Shown here piece by piece: positions 52,616-61,270 of a stretch of DNA of 64,000 bases. The translations under genes were made by a program, and so were the position numbers. The notes below the pieces were generated by a model that searched no databases, was not told the DNA's origin, and saw only the letters and a list, made by a program, of their open reading frames with translations. The DNA lies in contig JBMNCQ010000065.1 of assembly GCA_049366715.1 (NCBI GenBank), positions 1-64,000 on the forward strand, given 5' to 3'. Numbering within the stretch: the first letter of the stretch is position 1; each line of letters begins with the position of its first letter. The DNA comes from JBMNCQ01 sp049366715 (GTDB lineage: Bacteria; Bacillota; Peptococcia; Peptococcales; BICA1-8).

Positions 52616-53209
52616 ATGAATATACAAAGTAAGTGGGAAGAAGCGGTAAAATTTCACGGTCATACCTGCCCCGGGCTGGCGCTAGGTGTCCGGGCCAGTA
52701 TGATTGCCTTGGAAAAACTGGCAGTGGACAGGGCTCAGGATGAAGAACTGGTGGCTGTCGTGGAAACAGATGCCTGCGGGGTGGATGGGGTCCAGGTTAT
52801 TACCGGTTGTACTTTGGGAAAAGGCAACTTAATATTTAAAGATCATGGCAAGCAGGTATATACCATTGCCAGGAGAAATGATAACAAAGGGGTCCGTGTC
52901 GCTTTTTATCACACCGGCTCAACCGAAGAACAGCAGAAAATCAGGGCCAAGGTATTCGGCGGTACGGCAAGCAGTTCGGAAAAAGAGCTGTTTCAGGCCC
53001 GGCAGCAACAGCGCATCAGGGATATTTTATCCTTGCCGGAGGAAGAAGTATGTAAAGTAGCAGTAGTAGATGTTAAACTGCCGGCTAAAGCCAGTATTTT
53101 TAATTCAATCCGCTGTGCCGAATGCGGTGAATATTTTATGGAACCCCGGGGCAGGCTCCAAGGCGGTAAGATCGTATGTTTGGCGTGTTTTAAAGAGTAC
53201 AGCAGGTGA
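52616..53209 (+). CDS. FmdE-like metal-binding protein
   Basis: A 197-residue protein of the FmdE family, named from a subunit linked to molybdenum formylmethanofuran dehydrogenase. The metal site is FHGHTCPGLALGVR, with TDACGVDGVQVITGCTLGKG as the second conserved stretch. A C-terminal zinc ribbon is seen (IRCAECGEYF, then KIVCLACF). The zinc end and the lack of methanogenesis genes point to metal trafficking or cofactor delivery rather than catalysis. GAGGAGG selects ATG 52616, one base after the TrmO-like stop. Last gene of the ABC operon; hairpin 65 bp later. Confidence 0.88.
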   Translation: MNIQSKWEEAVKFHGHTCPGLALGVRASMIALEKLAVDRAQDEELVAVVETDACGVDGVQVITGCTLGKGNLIFKDHGKQVYTIARRNDNKGVRVAFYHTGSTEEQQKIRAKVFGGTASSSEKELFQARQQQRIRDILSLPEEEVCKVAVVDVKLPAKASIFNSIRCAECGEYFMEPRGRLQGGKIVCLACFKEYSR

Positions 53210-53273
53210 ACCGGCTTAGCTAGACACCGCACCGGAATAAAACTAAGCTACAGCCTAAATAGCTATTTCTAAA

Positions 53274-53310
53274 TAAAGGGACAATCTTAGCGTCTAAGAT
53301 TGTCCCTTTA
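53274..53310. terminator. Bidirectional 17-bp terminator hairpin
   Basis: TAAAGGGACAATCTTAG and its exact complement around a CGT loop. It lies between the FmdE-like gene (plus) and the glutamine-rich gene (minus), convergent, so it probably serves both. Confidence 0.8.
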
Positions 53311-53319
53311 CTGTGGGAA

Positions 53320-53586
53320 TTATTGATATTTGTTTTGCTGCTGAGCCTGCTGAGCAGACATTTGCGCCTGTTGAAGCTGCTGCTGGGCCTGTTGCAGTTG
53401 TTGCTGCTCCTGCAAAGATGCCTGACTTCCATACTGCTGCTGAACCTGCTGCAGTTTTTGCTGAGCTTGCTGTAATTTTTGCTGAGCTTGCTGCATTTGT
53501 TGTGGATTAGCATTTTGCTGAGCCTGCTGCAGGGACTGTTGTGCTTGCTGAGCCTGTTGAATAGCTTGTTGTAATTGTTGTTCCAT
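53320..53586 (-). CDS. Glutamine-rich repetitive protein (55% Gln)
   Basis: An 88-residue product of which 48 residues are glutamine, arranged as repeats of AQQ, LQQ and KLQQ with regular alanine/leucine spacing, as in a coiled coil. There is no signal peptide or membrane segment. TTAAGGAGG lies well placed before the ATG, which together with the CAG/CAA mix (not a pure triplet run) supports a real gene. I do not know a function; small Gln-rich proteins occur in spore coats of clostridia, and prion-like assembly is possible. The opposite strand shows false frames. Confidence 0.72.
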   Translation of the reverse strand: MEQQLQQAIQQAQQAQQSLQQAQQNANPQQMQQAQQKLQQAQQKLQQVQQQYGSQASLQEQQQLQQAQQQLQQAQMSAQQAQQQNKYQ

Positions 53587-53714
53587 GATTATGCTACCTC
53601 CTTAAATTTTTTAGTAAAAAAGTCATACATAATTAAGATGTACATAATTAAGGCGTTTTATACAAGAATGCAGGGGAATTATTACAACAATTATTTCCAA
53701 TTTTATGGAAGCAC

Positions 53715-55766
53715 TCAGATGATCTTTACGGCACTTTTTTGCAAACCAAGCTTACTTAAAATATGATATAGGTCTTCTATTTTATAGGGCTTTTTGAGAA
53801 AGCCCTTAAAACCATAAGCATAATAGTCTGAGATAATCAGGTTGTCTTCATAACCGCTGGAAACGATGGATACCAGATTAGGATCGATTTTCAGTAATCT
53901 GGTATTCGTTTCGTAACCATTTGGTCCGCCGGGAATCGTTAAATCCAGGATTACTAAATCAAAGGGAAAGACATTATCTACGGCATTTTGGTATAATTGA
54001 ACAGCTTCATGACCATTTTCGGCAAAGTAAACCTGGCAGCCCAGATAATTCAGCATATTTCCCAGGGATCTTCTAACGAGCTCCTCATCGTCCATGACGA
54101 GAATTCTCCCTTTAAAAATTTTCGGGGTTATATTTTTACCGGCTTCTTTAGCGGATCTGCTGATTTGTTCGTTAAAAATAGGCAGATATAGATAAAAAAC
54201 AGTTCCTTGGTCAGGCTGGGATTCTAAAGTAATATAGCCGTTGTGTTTTTCAATAATGGAATAAACAGTAGTGAGACCCAGTCCGTGGCCTTCATCCTTA
54301 GTGGTGAAAAAGGGGTCAAATATCTGGTCAATTTGTTCTTCCGGTATACCCATGCCCTCATCTTTGAGGGAAATTTGGACGTATTTTCCCTCCTTTAAGG
54401 GTAAGCCTTTTGCGGAATCAATTTCCAAAGTATCCACGCTTACAGAAATTTTACCGCCTCTGGGCATAGCTTGTAACGAGTTTAAGACCAGATTATTAAG
54501 TACCTGTTTAAACTGGCCGCTGTCTACTTCTAAATACAAGTTATGATGGGAAGTTAAAAATTCACTTTTCGTATTTGAGCCCGACAGGGCAAAGGTGAGG
54601 CTCTCTTTGATCAGTTTGATAATATCGACAATTTCTTTTATCGGGGTGCCTCCTTTAGAATAGGTAAGAAGCTGGCGGGCCAAATCTTTGGCCTGTAAAG
54701 ATGCTTCCTCAATTTCCACCAGTCTGTCGTAGACTTTTTTATCATCAGCCGCGACGTATTTTTTAGCAAGAGAGGTATTGCCCATAATAACGGTCAGAAT
54801 ATTGTTAAAATCATGGGCGATTCCTCCTGCCAAATTTCCGATTGACTGGAGCCTGGAAATTCTTTGTAATTCATGCTCGGTTTTTAATTGAATTTGCAAA
54901 GCTTTATTTTTTTCATTGATTTCCTGTTTTAATTTTTCACTTAACAGTTGTAATTTTTGATAAGGTTTTTCCATATTTATTTTAATCAGTGCTTGGTAGA
55001 TAAAGCTGTAAGACAGGAACTTGCAAAAATGCCCCAACATATTGGAGATTCCGTAAACGGAAATGTAAAAAGTAAAGAATAACTCTGAAACACATGTCGT
55101 AACACAGGCCAGCCAGAGATAAGATAATAAATGATCATCTAAGGCGTTTTTTTTCTTAAAGATTAGAACTGCGGAAATGATAAAAATTAAAGATATTAAA
55201 TACTCGCTGGCTATTTTAAATGGGGTAAGTCCTGAAGAAGCATGATAACAGGCAGGGAATATACCTGTAAAAACAGTGGCCAGCAGTAAGCTGGAAATTA
55301 TGGCATAAATGAAAATTGTTTTAGGTATATTTATCCTCTTTGTCAGAAAGAATATGGAAATCAGAAAAGTAGCACTTTCCAAATACCTGGGAATGATCCA
55401 GAGCTGAGTGCCAAGGTTTGCCGTATTACCGTTGAATACCCCCATACCCTGATAAGCTAAGGTATGAAGCAAATCAAAAATTGCAATAAAAAAATAGGCG
55501 ATTCCGAACAAGGATAGCAAATTGGAAGTTTGGGCCATCTGGTTAATGTGTAATGCCAGGGCTGCAATACCCAGACCGACCAAAATGCATAATAGTTCTA
55601 AAATAGAATGAAACAAGAGGTAATTTTTGAAAGCGATAAGAGCCATCAGTAGGTAAAACATAAAAAAAGAAATGAATTTTTTTCTATTTGATTTAAAAAA
55701 AGAAATGATCTGCATAACGACAAAAAGAAACTCCTTTCCAAAGCAAAATGAGCACAATTTTTTCAT
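53715..55766 (-). CDS. Membrane hybrid histidine kinase with receiver domain
   Basis: A 683-residue sensor. Residues 30-250 form a MASE3-like block of seven membrane helices (ELLCILVGLGIAALALHINQ). A coiled coil follows, then a dimerisation domain with the phospho-His in GGIAHDFNNILTVIMGN, a HATPase domain (LNNLVLNSLQAMPRGG, DEGMGIPEEQIDQIFDPFFT, GHGLGLTTVYSI), and a C-terminal receiver (RILVMDDEELVRRSL, phospho-Asp in DLVILDLTIPGG, Lys in GFLKKPYKIEDL). The order suits a phosphorelay entry point. No output domain or partner regulator lies adjacent. The start is uncertain: ATG 55766 has no ribosome site; ATG 55715 has AAAGGAG 15 bases upstream. Confidence 0.9.
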   Translation of the reverse strand: MKKLCSFCFGKEFLFVVMQIISFFKSNRKKFISFFMFYLLMALIAFKNYLLFHSILELLCILVGLGIAALALHINQMAQTSNLLSLFGIAYFFIAIFDLLHTLAYQGMGVFNGNTANLGTQLWIIPRYLESATFLISIFFLTKRINIPKTIFIYAIISSLLLATVFTGIFPACYHASSGLTPFKIASEYLISLIFIISAVLIFKKKNALDDHLLSYLWLACVTTCVSELFFTFYISVYGISNMLGHFCKFLSYSFIYQALIKINMEKPYQKLQLLSEKLKQEINEKNKALQIQLKTEHELQRISRLQSIGNLAGGIAHDFNNILTVIMGNTSLAKKYVAADDKKVYDRLVEIEEASLQAKDLARQLLTYSKGGTPIKEIVDIIKLIKESLTFALSGSNTKSEFLTSHHNLYLEVDSGQFKQVLNNLVLNSLQAMPRGGKISVSVDTLEIDSAKGLPLKEGKYVQISLKDEGMGIPEEQIDQIFDPFFTTKDEGHGLGLTTVYSIIEKHNGYITLESQPDQGTVFYLYLPIFNEQISRSAKEAGKNITPKIFKGRILVMDDEELVRRSLGNMLNYLGCQVYFAENGHEAVQLYQNAVDNVFPFDLVILDLTIPGGPNGYETNTRLLKIDPNLVSIVSSGYEDNLIISDYYAYGFKGFLKKPYKIEDLYHILSKLGLQKSAVKII

Positions 55767-55864
55767 ATTATACAGAGTTGCTCATTTTTCCTTTAGAGAA
55801 TCTGACATCTTTTGTCGAAAGCAAATTTTGTTACGACAGTTTGTAAAAAATAAACCCGGTAATG

Positions 55865-55905
55865 ATAAATGCCCCGGTCCGCAGCGTGTGAACCGGGGCA
55901 TTTAT
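55865..55905. terminator. 14-bp hairpin after htrA
   Basis: ATAAATGCCCCGGT and its exact complement around a 13-base loop; pairing continues outward with one mismatch. It lies just past the htrA stop. T-runs are short, so it may act mainly as an mRNA end-protector. Confidence 0.65.
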
Positions 55906-55907
55906 GA

Positions 55908-57041
55908 TTATTTTGCTTCAATTTCCAGGGGGACATATATGGTATTACCATCTCTGTAAACGAAGAGAACCACTTTAGTCCCGATTTCTGTATTCATTAC
56001 TTCTTCTTTTAATTCTTCCGGGTCATTCATTTTTTTCTTAGCGAATTCCAGAATGATATCGCCTCTCTGCAGACCGGCTTTTTGTGCAGGGGAGTTATCG
56101 GCAACCGCACTGATTAAGACCCCTGCGACTTTCTGTAAACCGAAATAATCGGCAAGTTCTTCGGTAACGGGTTGCATGTAGATCCCCAGCCAGGGTCTGA
56201 TTACTTTTCCTTCATTAATAAGCTGGTCCAGTACTTGCGTAACGGTGGAACTTGGAATTGCAAAACCTATCCCCTGGGCCTGGGCATTAATTGCCGTATT
56301 AATGCCGACAACTTCCCCCTGTAAATTCAGCAGGGGACCGCCGCTGTTTCCGGGGTTTATGGAAGCATCGGTTTGCAAAAGATCTTTGAATTGATTTCCG
56401 TTAATGGTAATTGGCCTGCCTTTCGCACTAATGACCCCGACCGTTACCGTGTGATCCAGACCATAGGGGTTACCAATGGCAATAACCCAGCTGCCCACCG
56501 CTAATTTGCCGGTGTCACCGAATTTTAAAGAAGGCAGATTATTGCCGGCACTGATTTTTATTACCGCCAGATCCAACTGTTCATCTGCACCAATTAATTT
56601 GGCAGGATAAGGGTCCTTTTGCTCCGTTAAGTATACATCGATTTGCGAAGCACCATCAACAACATGATAATTTGTTACGATGTAACCGTCGTTAGAGATG
56701 ATAAAACCTGAACCTAAACCTTGTGTTGTTTCCGGCTGACTTCTAAACTGGTCCCCAAAAAAATCTCTGAAAAAGGGATCGTCGGCAAAGGGATCATATT
56801 GTCTTTGAACAGTTACGACAGTTTCAATTTTGACTACGGCAGGTCCGGTTTCCTTGACAATAGTCTGAATTGTATCCGGACCCAAAAAAGGATTGGCAGT
56901 GCCGGATGTAGCCGCTGCAACGGGGGTGTTTTTAGATATGGACACGTTATAACCTCCGGCTATCAGGAGTCCGGTAGTTAAAATACCCGTTAGAAAAATA
57001 ATTAAAGTATAGCTGATCAGGGATTTTCGATTAAAGCTCAA
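55908..57041 (-). CDS. htrA: HtrA/DegP-type serine protease
   Basis: A 377-residue membrane-anchored protease for damaged envelope proteins. It has one N-terminal membrane helix (residues 8-30) and a linker. The trypsin-like domain has the catalytic triad His in VTNYHVVDGASQ, Asp in QLDLAVIKI and Ser in NPGNSGGPLLNLQG. One PDZ domain follows at about residues 285-375 (GVLISAVADNSPAQKAGLQR). This is the single-PDZ layout normal in Bacillota. TTG start behind GGAGG. It is divergent from htpG, forming a stress-gene neighbourhood. Confidence 0.95.
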   Translation of the reverse strand: MSFNRKSLISYTLIIFLTGILTTGLLIAGGYNVSISKNTPVAAATSGTANPFLGPDTIQTIVKETGPAVVKIETVVTVQRQYDPFADDPFFRDFFGDQFRSQPETTQGLGSGFIISNDGYIVTNYHVVDGASQIDVYLTEQKDPYPAKLIGADEQLDLAVIKISAGNNLPSLKFGDTGKLAVGSWVIAIGNPYGLDHTVTVGVISAKGRPITINGNQFKDLLQTDASINPGNSGGPLLNLQGEVVGINTAINAQAQGIGFAIPSSTVTQVLDQLINEGKVIRPWLGIYMQPVTEELADYFGLQKVAGVLISAVADNSPAQKAGLQRGDIILEFAKKKMNDPEELKEEVMNTEIGTKVVLFVYRDGNTIYVPLEIEAK

Positions 57042-57266
57042 AATAATCTACCTCCAGTTCTCAATATTTAAGGTCTTACTAAATATTTTAAAATATCCGG
57101 GGCTAAAAATGAAATGCCCTTTAACCCTTTCTGCCATTAATATGGTTCAAAAAATGTAAAATAAAAGAATTATAAAGTAAATATCCAATTAATTACTTGC
57201 AGGGAGATAATAGCTCTAATTTCGAAATTTGTACGATAATTTATATCATAAAGATTAAATCAAAAC

Positions 57267-57296
57267 TTGACAGTAAAGTTCAGAGTATGATAAATA
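57267..57296 (+). promoter_or_regulatory. htpG promoter candidate
   Basis: TTGACA (57267-57272), then a TAAATA (57291-57296) at 18 bp. The CIRCE element lies directly downstream. Confidence 0.6.
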
Positions 57297-57308
57297 AATG
57301 ATTAGGAA

Positions 57309-57335
57309 TTAGCACTCCTTGAATGAGAGTGCTAA
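57309..57335. promoter_or_regulatory. Perfect CIRCE operator
   Basis: TTAGCACTC, nine bases, GAGTGCTAA: a full match to the CIRCE consensus bound by the HrcA repressor. It sits 62 bp before htpG, between promoter and gene, and implies heat-shock induction by loss of HrcA. Confidence 0.96.
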
Positions 57336-57397
57336 CAACTGCCGGACTGTCCATATTCTCGGAAAGCAGAAAAATATTTTAGAAGGGGGATTTTAAA

Positions 57398-59278
57398 TTG
57401 CTTAAAAAAGAATTTCAGGCAGAATCCAAGAGATTACTGGATTTAATGATTAATTCTATTTATACCAACAGGGAGATTTTTTTAAGGGAGCTTATTTCTA
57501 ATGCCAGTGATGCCATGGATAAGATGTATTACAAAACTTTAATGGATGAATCTTTGATTTTTGATAAAAGCAATTACTATATCAAAATCATTACCGACCC
57601 TGCCCGGCGAATATTAAAAATCAGTGATACAGGTATTGGCATGACGAAAGAGGAACTCGACGAGAATTTGGGAGTCATTGCCCAAAGCGGATCCTTTACC
57701 TTTAAAAAAGAAAATGAACTACAGGACGGTCATGATATAATCGGCCAGTTTGGGGTAGGTTTCTATTCTGCCTTTATGGTAGCCGACAGGGTTACCGTGA
57801 TAAGTAAGGCGCTGGGAAGTGACCAGGCTTATAAATGGGAATCCCAGGGTGCGGAGGGCTATACCATCGAACCCTGGGAAAAGGATTCCGTGGGTACGGA
57901 TATTATCCTTAAAATAAAAGATAATACGGAAGATGAAGATTATGACAAGTATTTGGAGGAGTATAGTCTGAAAGCCATTATTAAGAAATACTCCGACTTT
58001 ATCCGCTATCCCATCAAAATGGATCTAACTAAGAGTAAACCCAAAGAAGGCAGTGAAGATGAATACGAAGAATATACCGAGGAACAAACCGTCAACAGCA
58101 TGGTTCCGATCTGGAAAAAGAATAAAAATGAGCTAAAACAAGAAGATTATGAAAATTTCTATGCTGAAAAGCATTATGGTTTTGATAAACCGTTAAAGCA
58201 TCTCCATATCAGTGTTGATGGCGCTGTTAGTTATAACGCGATTCTCTTTATACCGGAAAAAATGCCTTATGATTTTTACACCAAGGAATATGAAAAAGGT
58301 CTGGAGTTGTATTCTAACGGAGTTTTGATTATGAATAAATGTGCAGATTTATTACCGGACTATTTTAGCTTTGTCAAAGGACTGGTTGACTCCGAAGACC
58401 TTTCTCTTAATATCTCCAGAGAGATGCTGCAACATAACAGACAGTTAAAGCTCATTGCGAAAAATCTTAAAACAAAAATAAAAAATGAGTTAGAAAACTT
58501 ATTAAAAAATGCCCGGGATGATTATGAAAAATTCTATCAATCTTTTGGCAGACAGTTGAAATATGGTATTTACAGTGATTTTGGCAGTAATAAGGAAGTC
58601 TTGCAGGACTTATTGTTGTTTTACTCTTCCCAGGAGAAAAAAATGGTCACTTTAAAGGAATATGTTTCCAGAATGCCTGAGAAGCAAAAATATATCTATT
58701 ATGCTGCGGGAGATTCCACCGAACGGATTGACAAGCTCCCCCAGACAGAATTAGTAGCAGATGAAGGCTATGAAATACTATATTTTACCGATGAGGTAGA
58801 TGAATTTGCCGTCAAGATGCTGATGACATATCAAGAAAAAGAATTCAGATCTGTTTCCAGCGGTGATTTAGGTCTGGAAGATAAAGAAGATAAGGATTCT
58901 TCCCCTGCGGAGGGGGAAGATCATAAGGAATTATGGGAATTTATGAAGAAACATCTGACGGATAAAGTTAAAGATGTTAGAGCATCGAAAAGGTTAAAGA
59001 ATCACCCGGTTTGTTTGTCCAGCGATGGTGAATTGACAATTGAGATGGAGAAAGTTTTAAATTCCATGCCCAATAATCAGAATGTCAAAGCAGACAAAAT
59101 ATTAGAGATCAATACAAATCATGATATATTTAAAGCTTTACAAGGAGCATATCAAAATGATCAGGAAAAACTTGGTTTATTAACAGACTTATTATATAAT
59201 CAAGCACTGCTCATCGAAGGGCTGCCTTTAAATGACCCGGTGGCATTCACCAATAATATTTGTAAATTAATCGTATAG
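57398..59278 (+). CDS. htpG: Molecular chaperone HtpG (Hsp90)
   Basis: A 626-residue bacterial Hsp90. The GHKL ATPase domain shows ELISNASDAMDKMYY, KISDTGIGMTKEEL and GQFGVGFYSAFMVADR. The middle domain has the catalytic-Arg region (SREMLQHNRQLKLIAK), and a dimerising C-terminal domain follows. Size is normal. TTG start behind AGGGGG. A perfect CIRCE element lies upstream, so expression is expected to follow the HrcA regulon; in Bacillus subtilis htpG is not CIRCE-controlled, so this wiring is lineage-specific. Confidence 0.97.
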   Translation: MLKKEFQAESKRLLDLMINSIYTNREIFLRELISNASDAMDKMYYKTLMDESLIFDKSNYYIKIITDPARRILKISDTGIGMTKEELDENLGVIAQSGSFTFKKENELQDGHDIIGQFGVGFYSAFMVADRVTVISKALGSDQAYKWESQGAEGYTIEPWEKDSVGTDIILKIKDNTEDEDYDKYLEEYSLKAIIKKYSDFIRYPIKMDLTKSKPKEGSEDEYEEYTEEQTVNSMVPIWKKNKNELKQEDYENFYAEKHYGFDKPLKHLHISVDGAVSYNAILFIPEKMPYDFYTKEYEKGLELYSNGVLIMNKCADLLPDYFSFVKGLVDSEDLSLNISREMLQHNRQLKLIAKNLKTKIKNELENLLKNARDDYEKFYQSFGRQLKYGIYSDFGSNKEVLQDLLLFYSSQEKKMVTLKEYVSRMPEKQKYIYYAAGDSTERIDKLPQTELVADEGYEILYFTDEVDEFAVKMLMTYQEKEFRSVSSGDLGLEDKEDKDSSPAEGEDHKELWEFMKKHLTDKVKDVRASKRLKNHPVCLSSDGELTIEMEKVLNSMPNNQNVKADKILEINTNHDIFKALQGAYQNDQEKLGLLTDLLYNQALLIEGLPLNDPVAFTNNICKLIV

Positions 59279-59465
59279 GTTTTTTAAAGCAATCGCCAAG
59301 ACCGGTTTTGAATCCGCCGCTAACTGTTAGCCGTTATTAAGTCAGGGGCTGTGGTTCATAACCGGTCCTTTCATTAGGAAAAGGCTAAATAAAAGTTACA
59401 ATTGGTCATGTATTTTAAATAAAATCATAAGATTTTAGTAAACGGATTTTTTAAAGGTGTAGCAG

Positions 59466-60221
59466 ATGAAAAAAAAAATTTTGTATTTACCTCTTATTTT
59501 TGTCTCGATCCTAATTCTGATCATTGATATGAGCTTTACCTTGAAATCGGTAACTGTTTATAAAGATCGTGACCATTGGGAAAAGACAGGTAAAATTATC
59601 TGGGAAGTTCAGACAGAGAAAAAAGTGGTGGCCCTTACTTTTGATGACGGACCCAGTCCGACTTTTACTCCTCAAGTTTTGGAGATTTTAAAAAAATATG
59701 ATGCGAAAGGTTCTTTTTTCGTTATCGGCAAACAGGCGGAAAAATTCCCCGAGATTGTTATCAGAACTGCTTTACAGGGACATACAATAGGGAACCATAT
59801 GCATAATCATCAAACAATAATTAAGATAGCTAAAGAAGATCTGATCAAGGATCTAAGCCAGGCTCATCAGCTGATATTCCGGTTAACGGGGCAAGTTCCC
59901 CAGTTCTTTCGCCCTCCTGACGGTTATTATGATCAGGAGATTGTTGATGCTGCCGAGGCCTTAAATTATAAAATTATTCTCTGGACCTGGACCCAGGATA
60001 CCAGAGATTGGTCGGGGATACCGGCTGATACCATCGCCCAAAAAATCATAAAAAATATTACACCGGGGGATATTATTTTATTCCATGATCAAGGGGGAGA
60101 CCGCAGTAATACGGTAAAAGCCTTAGAAATCGTTTTACCTGCTTTAAAAGAAAAAGGCTATCGTTTTATTACTGTTGAGGAAATGTTAAAAATAAAAAAT
60201 GCTTCCGCTGCCAAGAATTGA
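59466..60221 (+). CDS. Polysaccharide deacetylase (NodB family)
   Basis: A 251-residue exported or membrane-anchored enzyme with an N-terminal hydrophobic segment (residues 5-24). The NodB domain has motif 1 TFDDGPSPTFT (metal-binding Asp), motif 2 TIGNHMHNHQTI, motif 3 RPPDGYYD, motif 4 WTWTQDTRDW and motif 5 ILFHDQGG. Substrates are peptidoglycan, chitin-like or other N-acetylated glycans. It resembles PdaA/PdaB-type enzymes of spore formers; the true target is unknown. It starts 188 bp after htpG. Confidence 0.92.
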   Translation: MKKKILYLPLIFVSILILIIDMSFTLKSVTVYKDRDHWEKTGKIIWEVQTEKKVVALTFDDGPSPTFTPQVLEILKKYDAKGSFFVIGKQAEKFPEIVIRTALQGHTIGNHMHNHQTIIKIAKEDLIKDLSQAHQLIFRLTGQVPQFFRPPDGYYDQEIVDAAEALNYKIILWTWTQDTRDWSGIPADTIAQKIIKNITPGDIILFHDQGGDRSNTVKALEIVLPALKEKGYRFITVEEMLKIKNASAAKN

Positions 60222-60323
60222 TTTTAAATCCAGAGAAGACGGAACCTTGCCAGGAAAAATCCGTCTAAGAAAATATGTTGAGAGCAGATTTACCTGGAAG
60301 AAGGAGAAGCAAGGAGGGAAGAG

Positions 60324-60797
60324 ATGATTTCCATACTTGTAGTCGTACCTGTACTGGTCGTTATATTGATTATTTTTTTTGCTGCTGGGAGCAAAGCAGG
60401 AGTGTCGGGAGGGGAAGATTTGATTAAAAATGTTTATGTTTATTTAGTGCTTTTTGCGACGTTGATGATGACAATCGGTGGAAGTGTAGGAGTTTTTATG
60501 GCAGCAGCCGATATTATTGCCCCGGTGCCATATCAACAAACTTTTGAAGAGTTCAAAAGATGGGGAGGAGTTGGCAAACCCCTTGCTGAGAATAACGGGT
60601 TAACGGCCGCTATACTTTCAGAAGATGAATTAAGGAAAAATTATCAAGAAATGATTCAGGCAGAGCAAGAGCGGCAGCTTAGCAGAGCTAAAAACAGTCT
60701 TGTTAAAAGTTTGGGCTGGATCGTGATTCCTTTGCCGGTTTTTATATATTTTCAACGGTATTTAGGAAAAAAGCAAACTGAAGATGATAAAGGATAA
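60324..60797 (+). CDS. Membrane protein of unknown function
   Basis: A 157-residue protein with three hydrophobic segments: residues 2-22, about 37-60 and about 127-146. Between the second and third lies a soluble helical stretch rich in Glu/Gln (LSEDELRKNYQEMIQAEQER). I do not recognise a family. AAGGAGGGAAG close before the ATG supports it as real. It could be cotranscribed with the deacetylase 102 bp upstream. Confidence 0.6.
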   Translation: MISILVVVPVLVVILIIFFAAGSKAGVSGGEDLIKNVYVYLVLFATLMMTIGGSVGVFMAAADIIAPVPYQQTFEEFKRWGGVGKPLAENNGLTAAILSEDELRKNYQEMIQAEQERQLSRAKNSLVKSLGWIVIPLPVFIYFQRYLGKKQTEDDKG

Positions 60798-60994
60798 AGA
60801 CCGGGAGGTTTCCTGATTTTTTACATAAACGCGGTAAAGCCCGGGATGATAAGCAGTGAGATTATTTCGGGCGTAATCAGAGTAAAGTTTCAGAAACTAA
60901 ACAGATGCAACATAGATTATTTTTAATCAACAATATTTTTTTTACTACTTGAACTATTAGCTGAAAGTGTAGTATATTTTAATAAATTTAATTT

Positions 60995-61243
60995 TTGCGA
61001 TAAAACACAATGAAAGGGAACAAGTACTTTAGAATCCATTGCAGAGAGCTGGTGTTTGGTGAAAACCAGCATTGATTTTAGAGGAAATTCCGCCCTGGAG
61101 TGGAGTGCGATGAGTACAACCGGTGACACGTCCGTTAGCGTGAGTGGAGAGAATTAATAAAGGTCATTTTATTAATTAATCTGGGTGGCAACGCGGGTAT
61201 TTTAGACTCGTCCCTGTAGGTAACTACAGTGGACGAGTTTTTG
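60995..61243 (+). ncRNA. T-box riboswitch leader
   Basis: The T-box sequence TGGGTGGCAACGCGGG is at 61182-61197. It is followed by a terminator: ACTCGTCC, CTGTAG/CTACAG, GGACGAGT, T-run (61206-61243). Stem I is visible upstream: AGTA (61023-61026) and CTTTAGAATC pairing with GATTTTAGAG (61074-61083), with GAA after it (61084-61086). The specifier triplet should follow: ATT (Ile) at 61087 is the direct reading, TTC (Phe) one base on is a close rival. The downstream genes are a hydroxyacid oxidase operon. Confidence 0.9.
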
Positions 61244-61270
61244 TTTTGAAGAAAATTAGGAGGTGGAGAT

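Noticed and set aside
53220..53513. Frames overlapping the glutamine-rich gene on both strands
   Set aside because: They are by-products of its CAG/CAA repeats and have no ribosome sites.
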